Under the pieces are notes generated by a model. That model saw only the letters and a list, made by a program, of their open reading frames with translations. It searched no databases and was not told the origin of the DNA. This document shows, in pieces, positions 1 to 3,696 of a stretch of DNA of 5,061 nt. How positions within the stretch are numbered: position 1 is the stretch's first letter; each line of letters begins with the position of its first letter. The position numbers and the translations under genes were made by a program. The stretch is from an uncultured bacterium. Lineage in GTDB: Bacteria; Patescibacteriota; Minisyncoccia; Phycocordibacterales; UBA2100. Where the stretch lies: positions 1 through 5,061 of the forward strand of contig CAIRSC010000054.1 of the NCBI GenBank assembly GCA_903881205.1, in the 5' to 3' direction.

Positions 1-1
1 A

Positions 2-502
2 AATTTCATGCTCGTCGCCGCACTCAATCCGTGCCCGTGCGGCAAATTCGGCACGCGCGATTGCCGCTGCATGCCGAATGCGATCGACCGCTACCGCAGA
101 AAAATTTCCGGACCCGTCGCCGATCGCATCGACATGTGGGTACAAGTCGGCGACATGCCGCCGGAAACACTCGCGCTCAAATTGAAAGGGGAGGATGGTC
201 AGACACAAAAAGCCCGCGAGCGCATCGCGGGTGCGCGCGCGAAACAAGATGAACGATTCAGCGCATCAAAAAATATGTCGACCAATGCCGACATGGGTCC
301 GAAAGAAATCGAATCACTTTCAAAATTATCTCCCGAAGCAGAAACGACGCTCGTGCACGCCGCCAAGCAAATGAAACTCTCCGCGCGCGGCTATCACCGC
401 ACCATCAAGCTCGCCCGCACCATCGCGGATCTCGGAGGCTCGGACTCGATCGAGCCCGCGCACATGCTCGAGGCACTGCAGTATCGCCAACGTGAACTTT
501 GA
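2..502 (+). CDS. comM: ComM/YifB-family AAA+ ATPase, C-terminal part (5' end outside window)
   Basis: This is the 3' part of a ComM/YifB (Mg-chelatase-like) gene. ComM is a cytoplasmic AAA+ helicase that drives branch migration of incoming DNA during natural transformation; that role is known from the family, not shown here. The frame is open from base 2 and begins N-F-M-L-V-A-A-L-N-P, so the ATG at 8 is an internal codon. Visible landmarks, numbered from that Met, are the NPCPCG block with four cysteines (C9, C11, C19, C21) in the zinc-ribbon-like insert of the family, then SGPVADRIDMWVQV (residues 34-47) carrying the conserved DRID arginine, and the C-terminal Mg_chelatase_C segment with SARGYHRTIKLARTIADL (about 126-143), the sensor-2 region. 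The Walker A and B motifs must lie upstream of the window. The gene ends with TGA at 500-502, and the promoter of the next gene starts on the following base, so no separate terminator fits here. Confidence 0.93.
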   Translation, partial: NFMLVAALNPCPCGKFGTRDCRCMPNAIDRYRRKISGPVADRIDMWVQVGDMPPETLALKLKGEDGQTQKARERIAGARAKQDERFSASKNMSTNADMGPKEIESLSKLSPEAETTLVHAAKQMKLSARGYHRTIKLARTIADLGGSDSIEPAHMLEALQYRQREL

Positions 503-530
503 TTGACGCTTCGCCGCATATCCTTATAGT
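503..530 (+). promoter_or_regulatory. Sigma70-type promoter for the 131-aa gene
   Basis: A -35 element TTGACG (503-508) and a -10 element TATAGT (525-530) are separated by 16 bases. Both are close to the bacterial consensus. The -35 starts on the base after the comM stop codon. Transcription would begin near 537, giving a leader of about 17 bases that carries the Shine-Dalgarno. This suggests that the downstream gene is transcribed independently of comM. Confidence 0.7.
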
Positions 531-553
531 GCGGGGAGCAGAGGAGACCAGAC

Positions 554-949
554 GTGAAGAAAACAGAGATTCAACCGACCGTTGAGCAACTCGAAGTGCT
601 CACACGATTACAGTCACTACTTGGCGAGCGGGGATATATGATCGCTCCCGTCGCGGTCGAGTACCGCCGGCACGAGAGCGATTTCGTAGCGATTCCGAAA
701 GATCGTGCGCAGCACTTCGCGGTCGTCCGGGCTGCGCGGACATGCATCGTGATTCGTCCGTTCGGCGAGACGCGCGGCGAGCTCTATCGGATATTGCCGA
801 ATATCCGCAGGGAAATATTGTTTCCCGTTCGTCGCGGACTGCCGCAACTAGCGAACGAAAATGCCGAACCATTCTGGCGACAGTATGCCGATGTGTCGGC
901 GCATGAAGAGCTCGAGCTGATCGGCAACTTTGAGCGCACACACGCATGA
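554..949 (+). CDS. Unrecognised 131-aa protein
   Basis: I do not recognise this family. The start is a GTG at 554, chosen because a full Shine-Dalgarno AGGAG (542-546) sits 7 bases upstream and a good promoter lies just before it. The product is a soluble, mixed-charge protein without signal peptide, membrane segment or cysteine cluster; the single cysteine is in the hydrophobic strand-like stretch ARTCIVIRPFGETRGELY (about residues 61-78). The N-terminal 30 residues look helical (EQLEVLTRLQSLLGERGY) and the middle is rich in arginine. The C-terminus is acidic (HEELELIGNFE). The gene has its own promoter and ends 11 bases before a strong hairpin terminator, so it appears to be a monocistronic unit. 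Promoter, ribosome site, terminator and the lack of a better frame on either strand support it as a real gene. Its function cannot be inferred, and being next to comM is not evidence of a shared role. Confidence 0.72.
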   Translation: MKKTEIQPTVEQLEVLTRLQSLLGERGYMIAPVAVEYRRHESDFVAIPKDRAQHFAVVRAARTCIVIRPFGETRGELYRILPNIRREILFPVRRGLPQLANENAEPFWRQYADVSAHEELELIGNFERTHA

Positions 950-960
950 ACGACAAAGAG

Positions 961-996
961 GGGACGCTGCATCGTGCAGCGTCCCTGATTTCTTTC
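961..996 (+). terminator. Rho-independent terminator after the 131-aa gene, possibly bidirectional
   Basis: A perfect 11-bp stem (961-971 with 975-985; arm GGGACGCTGCA) closes a 3-base TCG loop. It is followed by TGATTTCTTT on the plus strand. On the minus strand the stem is followed by CCTCTTTG, a weaker U-tract, so it could also stop transcripts of the convergent S51 gene that ends at 1047. Confidence 0.8.
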
Positions 997-1039
997 CGGG
1001 TATTCAGGCATTCGGTCACGCGAACATTTCGGGTATTCA
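997..1039. repeat. Short direct repeat CGGGTATTCA
   Basis: The 10-mer CGGGTATTCA occurs at 997-1006 and again at 1030-1039, with starts 33 bases apart. Both copies lie between the two convergent genes. The match extends slightly to the left as TTTC(C)GGG. It may be a small duplication. Nothing nearby suggests an attachment site or a recombinase. Confidence 0.5.
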
Positions 1040-1046
1040 CAGGGTT

Positions 1047-1644
1047 TCACACAGTGCCAGTACTCTGTACCTTAAAAACTTTCCATTCAAAATCCCTTAG
1101 AACGACGAGTTCCAAATCTTGAGCAAGCTCTATTAGAGACGAAAGCGCTTTTGGATTTGGCGGCAAGTCCGTGCTTTCGTAATGACACACAACTCGAAGT
1201 GGAAGGAGACCAAGCCTCACGGATCTTTCCACCTGATTCATCATCATGGAAAGCACTATAGCGTCCTATCGCATACGCTCCGGCAGAAGAGCCGGCGATT
1301 GTTTTACTATTCAAGTTTTCTTCAAGGTTAGGATATTTTTTAAGAGCACCGAGAAGCCGCGGGGTACTGCCACCTCGAATATAAAGAGCATCTGCTTGCT
1401 TTAGCTGATCAGAGAAACCCACCTCATCAGCGAGTAAGAAAATAAAATTTTTTCCACGAGACTGTTCCCTAAGACGCCGACTGTCTTCAGTGAACTTCTC
1501 TGTATTGTCGTCACTTTGAGAAGCGAAATAACACAGTAATATTGTTCCGCCATCCGGGACATCGCGAGCGATTTCTTCGTAAAAAGTACGATTGAGCTCA
1601 TTGTCCGGCCGCGTAAATCCGCCGTGGAGAATATACTTTGTCAT
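1047..1644 (-). pseudogene. S51-family peptidase (dipeptidase E-like), frameshifted
   Basis: The S51 family are cytoplasmic serine peptidases such as PepE, which cleaves Asp-X dipeptides. Translation starts at the ATG at 1644-1642 (MTKYILHGG, a typical S51 start). The first frame shows LYIRGGSTPRLL and the nucleophile elbow AGSSAGAYA, with the second Ser at residue 120, followed by HDDESGGKIRE ending at residue 143. From base 1214 the homology continues in another frame: LGLLPLRVVCHYES, with the candidate catalytic His at about composite residue 154, ending at TGA 1049-1047. As I remember the E. coli PepE triad (Ser120, Asp135, His157), Ser120 and Asp134/135 precede the break and the His follows it. 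Without a shift the first frame runs on to 1087 as an unrelated low-complexity tail (185 aa) and lacks the His. Rejoined length is about 198-199 aa. Base composition is about 44% GC in the stretch counted, against well over 55% in neighbours, which hints at transfer. No strong Shine-Dalgarno or promoter is evident. Confidence 0.85.
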
Positions 1645-1722
1645 GATGCTTTACTTTAGAATGGACATTGAATCTTGTCTGAAATGTTTCTGACACTTTT
1701 GAGTGTACCTCCGAATGCAATT

Positions 1723-1758
1723 TCGCAAAAGAAAAACGGCCGGGAGGTTCCCGGCCGT
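1723..1758 (-). terminator. Rho-independent terminator of the 123-aa gene (minus strand)
   Basis: A perfect 10-bp GC-rich stem (1736-1745 with 1749-1758; arm ACGGCCGGGA on the plus strand) closes a 3-base loop. Read on the minus strand it is followed by TTTTTCTTTTG (1735-1725). It lies 47 bases past the stop codon of the 123-aa gene and upstream of the S51 start, so it separates these two minus-strand units. Confidence 0.88.
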
Positions 1759-1804
1759 CTGAAGTGGCGATCACAATGATCGCGGGGGTCGATTCGTTGG
1801 CGGC

Positions 1805-2176
1805 CTATTGTTCGTCGATGTGTCCACCGAGCAGCGGACGGAAGGGGCCATCGGAACCGTCGCTGGCGATGATGGCGCCGATGTGCGGCGCAACTGCCGG
1901 CTCGTCACTCTCGCCATCCGTAGCATCCTCGAGATGATCGGCGAAACGGACGGCCCACTTGGCGGTGCCGACGCCGGCGTCCTTGATCTTGTCTTGGATC
2001 GCGTCGGTGAACGGCACGAGATTCTGCGGGCTGACACCCTTCTTGATCATCGCGGATGCCATCGCGGCAAACGTCTCGAGGGCTTTCACGTCGCGCGTTG
2101 CAGGCTTCGGCAGCAAGGTTGTCACGAGCTGGGCGAAGTCGGCGACCAGATGGGCGGGGAGCACGATACGATTCAT
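1805..2176 (-). CDS. Unrecognised acidic 123-aa protein
   Basis: I do not recognise this family. The ATG at 2176-2174 follows AAAAAGG by 6-7 bases, a modest ribosome site, and the stop is TAG at 1807-1805. Residues 1-75 look like a compact helical domain (LVADFAQLVTTLLP, LETFAAMASAMIKKG, FTDAIQDKIKDAG, TAKWAVRFADHLED). The last 40 residues are acidic and probably flexible (DATDGESDEP ... SDGSDG ... HIDEQ). There is no signal peptide, membrane helix or cysteine. The gene has its own promoter at 2224-2252 and a strong terminator at 1723-1758, so it forms a one-gene unit. An overlapping plus-strand frame (1808-2263) is longer but has no such signals and is treated as a shadow. The repeated helical pattern would suit a small protein-interaction module, but that is inference only. 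Confidence 0.72.
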   Translation of the reverse strand: MNRIVLPAHLVADFAQLVTTLLPKPATRDVKALETFAAMASAMIKKGVSPQNLVPFTDAIQDKIKDAGVGTAKWAVRFADHLEDATDGESDEPAVAPHIGAIIASDGSDGPFRPLLGGHIDEQ

Positions 2177-2193
2177 GGGATGCCTTTTTGTGC

Positions 2194-2215
2194 AAAACTC
2201 TCCGGGTTCGGAGAG
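2194..2215 (-). terminator. Hairpin with U-tract: M23 gene terminator or 5' leader hairpin of the 123-aa gene
   Basis: A perfect 7-bp stem (2198-2204 with 2209-2215; arm CTCTCCG) closes a 4-base loop and is followed on the minus strand by TTTTGC. It lies 45 bases after the M23 stop codon, as expected for its terminator. It also lies about 2 bases after the predicted start of the 123-aa transcript, so that mRNA would begin with this hairpin. A hairpin that close to a transcription start is unlikely to stop RNA polymerase started there, so both roles could coexist. Confidence 0.6.
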
Positions 2216-2223
2216 CGGGAATT

Positions 2224-2252
2224 AATCTATCACCAGCTCCGGAGAGCGTCAA
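2224..2252 (-). promoter_or_regulatory. Extended -10 promoter for the 123-aa gene
   Basis: On the minus strand, -35 TTGACG (2252-2247) and -10 TAGATT (2229-2224) are 17 bases apart. A TG lies one base before the -10 (TGaTAGATT), an extended -10. The -35 starts 7 bases after the M23 stop codon. The predicted transcription start is near 2217, leaving a leader of about 40 bases. Confidence 0.65.
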
Positions 2253-2259
2253 TTGAGTA

Positions 2260-3336
2260 CTAGAACGGATTGCGGATGCCGTTGCGGATCTCGAAGTGGA
2301 CGTGCGGGCCGGTCGCAAGACCGGTCGAGCCGACATAGCCGATGATCTGGCCCTGAGATACCGACTCGCCGTCGGTCGCAGTCACACGCGACATGTGGCC
2401 GTAGAGTGTCTGCGAACCATTGTCGTGCTGGATAACCACGTAGCTACCGTAGCCGCCATTGTATCCGCCGGATTTTGCCACGATCACATCACCGTCGGCT
2501 GCAGCCATGATCGGTGTGCCCGAGGGAGCCGCGAGGTCGACCGCGTTGTAGCCGTGAATGCCCTGAGTCTCGGTGTAGTGGGCGAGCGGCGAAGTGTAAT
2601 AATCGATCTGTGAAGCGGTGCCGGCAGGGCCAACATTGTGTGCCGGCTCGTTGCCGACCGTGATTCTGCCGTGAGCGCCGCTAGCAACCTTGGATCCCAA
2701 CTTCGGAGTTGATTTGGTGACGACAGCGGCCACTTCGCCGTCAGGAATGATGATGTCGGCACCGACTATAAGAGTCGAGTCGTCAATTCCGTTGAACGTA
2801 TCGATCTCGGTCGCATCCGCGCCGTATTTGCGGGCGATCGAAGCGATGGTATCGCCCTTCTTGACCGTGTATTTCACACCCGTAATCGGGAGAATGGTCA
2901 GTTTCATACCGGGCTTGAGCACCGAACTCTTGGTGAGGTCGTTGGCCCAGAGGATGGTGCTTGGCGACACATTAAAAAGCTGGGCGATCCCGGAAAGGGA
3001 ATCGCCGCTCTGTACGACATACGTGCTGATGGTCGAATTCTTCGGCTTTTCGATGTCGGCAATCGTTCCCGATGGTCCTTCTTCGGGTAAGAGCGCCGAG
3101 CTGTCTACAATGGTGATATCTCCGCCGCCGCGCGCCGGAGATGGGTCGATATTCATAGCCGGCTTCAGTAGCGACATGGTCTGGACGTTGCCCGACGCGG
3201 CAGGGACGGTATCGGCCTCTGCCGTATTACTTTTGATCGAGGCCAAGATGGCACTCAGCACCGATGCGCGGGCGACTGCCGGGACGAGCGTCCCAATGAC
3301 GATAAGCAATGAAATGAGGGAGACCGCCGCATGCAC
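2260..3336 (-). CDS. Membrane-anchored or secreted LysM-LysM-M23 peptidoglycan hydrolase
   Basis: This is a cell-wall endopeptidase of the M23 (lysostaphin/EnvC-type) family that would act on peptidoglycan outside the membrane. Using the GTG at 3336-3334 it has 358 residues. A hydrophobic segment (residues 4-22, SLISLLIVIGTLVPAV) is followed by ARAS, either a signal peptide or an anchor. A variable linker runs to about 104. LysM 1 is at about 105-150 (YVVQSGDSLSGIA) and LysM 2 at about 155-198 (YTVKKGDTIASIA). The M23 domain spans about 256-356 with HGYNAVD (H261, D267), LYGH (H314) and HVHFE (H345, H347). All expected zinc and catalytic positions are present, so it should be active. The start is doubtful: the frame stays open to 3531, with a basic stretch KYRSKRF directly before the GTG that would suit a positive n-region, yet no ATG, GTG or TTG occurs there. 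The M23 domain reaches the extreme C-terminus. Confidence 0.93.
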   Translation of the reverse strand: MHAAVSLISLLIVIGTLVPAVARASVLSAILASIKSNTAEADTVPAASGNVQTMSLLKPAMNIDPSPARGGGDITIVDSSALLPEEGPSGTIADIEKPKNSTISTYVVQSGDSLSGIAQLFNVSPSTILWANDLTKSSVLKPGMKLTILPITGVKYTVKKGDTIASIARKYGADATEIDTFNGIDDSTLIVGADIIIPDGEVAAVVTKSTPKLGSKVASGAHGRITVGNEPAHNVGPAGTASQIDYYTSPLAHYTETQGIHGYNAVDLAAPSGTPIMAAADGDVIVAKSGGYNGGYGSYVVIQHDNGSQTLYGHMSRVTATDGESVSQGQIIGYVGSTGLATGPHVHFEIRNGIRNPF

Positions 3337-3471
3337 GAATCGCTTCGATCGATATTTCGTCCCACGAGAGCCGCCACGCTTCCCTTGAGAGTTCTTGTTT
3401 TTACCTAAAATAGGCTGATTGGATGGGCTACGTCTTCTCCCAACGGGTGAGACATAGAGCCATTTTGTGGC

Positions 3472-3582
3472 GATAGCACGGGTGGTTAGGCTGGAATGTG
3501 GCTTAAAACCTCGCTTATTTGGGAGATTGCCCTATCTGGAATCTGGTTGTGCTACCGTTCTAACCACCCTACCAACTGAGCT
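3472..3582 (-). other. Structured leader with a tRNA-like D-arm sequence upstream of the M23 gene
   Basis: On the minus strand, AGCTCAGTTGGTAG (3582-3569) matches the usual bacterial tRNA D-arm over 14 bases and is followed by TGGTTAGAAC, also D-loop-like. No anticodon arm or TTCGA T-loop follows at the right distance, so this is not a complete tRNA. Two block pairs can base-pair: GGGTGGTTAG (3569-3560) with CTAACCACCC (3489-3480), 10 bp, and GGTAGCAC (3556-3549) with GTGCTATC (3479-3472), 8 bp with one G-U. They occur in the order A-B-A'-B', so the helices interleave (pseudoknot-like) or exclude each other. The G-U pair would be an A-C mismatch in a plus-strand RNA, which favours the minus strand. 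A tRNA remnant, a regulatory leader of the M23 mRNA or a small RNA are all possible. Confidence 0.35.
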
Positions 3583-3604
3583 TTCACCGTCAATTCATAC
3601 TATA
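3566..3604 (-). promoter_or_regulatory. Candidate promoter(s) for the M23 gene
   Basis: Two minus-strand options are visible. A perfect TATAGT (3604-3599) is identical to the -10 elements at 525 and 3685; a TTGACA lies upstream at 3632-3627, but the spacing is 22 bases, too long for a normal promoter. Alternatively, TTGACG (3593-3588), the same hexamer as at 503 and 2252, precedes TGgTAGGGT (-10 at 3571-3566) by 16 bases. Either would yield a leader of more than 200 bases before the GTG at 3336. Confidence 0.4.
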
Positions 3605-3636
3605 TTCGAGGAGGGGATAACTATTCTGTCAAATGA

Positions 3637-3680
3637 GGCCAAAATACGCATAAAAGCGTGCGTTTGGGCCAAATTTTGGC
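3637..3680. repeat. GCCAAA repeat cluster and hairpin next to the uvrD promoter
   Basis: GGCCAAA occurs at 3637-3643 and 3667-3673, exactly 30 bases apart (about three helical turns) in direct orientation. The second copy forms an odd palindrome GCCAAA-T-TTTGGC (3668-3680) lying between the likely -35 and -10. An imperfect hairpin is also possible at 3637-3670 (4+3+4 bp with one mismatch and a 2-base bulge). The arrangement resembles an operator, but no regulator is known. Confidence 0.4.
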
Positions 3681-3690
3681 ATGGTATAGT
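3663..3690 (+). promoter_or_regulatory. Extended -10 promoter for uvrD, apparently leaderless
   Basis: The -10 TATAGT (3685-3690) is preceded by TG one base upstream (TGgTATAGT), an extended -10. The -35 is weak (TTTGGG at 3663-3668, spacing 16). Only 6 bases (CCTCTG) separate the -10 from the ATG at 3697, so transcription should start at or within one base of the start codon. Confidence 0.6.
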
Positions 3691-3696
3691 CCTCTG

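Noticed and set aside
8..502. ATG at 8 as the true start of a 164-aa protein
   Set aside because: The frame is open to the window edge, and the residues around it (NFMLVAALNPCPCG) are the middle of the ComM family, so the gene continues upstream.
1205..1225. Programmed +1 frameshifting in the S51 gene
   Set aside because: No stop codon in the shifting position, slow-codon context or upstream Shine-Dalgarno stimulator resembles known recoding sites, and relatives of this family are encoded in one frame.
1808..2263. Plus-strand 151-aa reading frame over the 123-aa gene
   Set aside because: It lacks a ribosome site, promoter and terminator in its direction. The opposite frame has all three, so this is a GC-driven shadow.
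2690..3388. Plus-strand 232-aa reading frame over the M23 gene
   Set aside because: It lies antisense to a gene with clear LysM and M23 motifs and shows no domain of its own.
3480..3568. Complete class II tRNA with GGTGGTT/AACCACC acceptor stem
   Set aside because: The 89-base span and the paired ends look tempting, but neither strand has a TTCGA-type T-loop, a 5-bp anticodon stem or correct D-arm placement inside it.
3556..3571. T-box-like core (AGGGTGG) on the minus strand
   Set aside because: The rest of the T-box consensus is missing, there is no Stem I or specifier region because the promoter elements lie just upstream, and an M23 peptidase is not an expected target.
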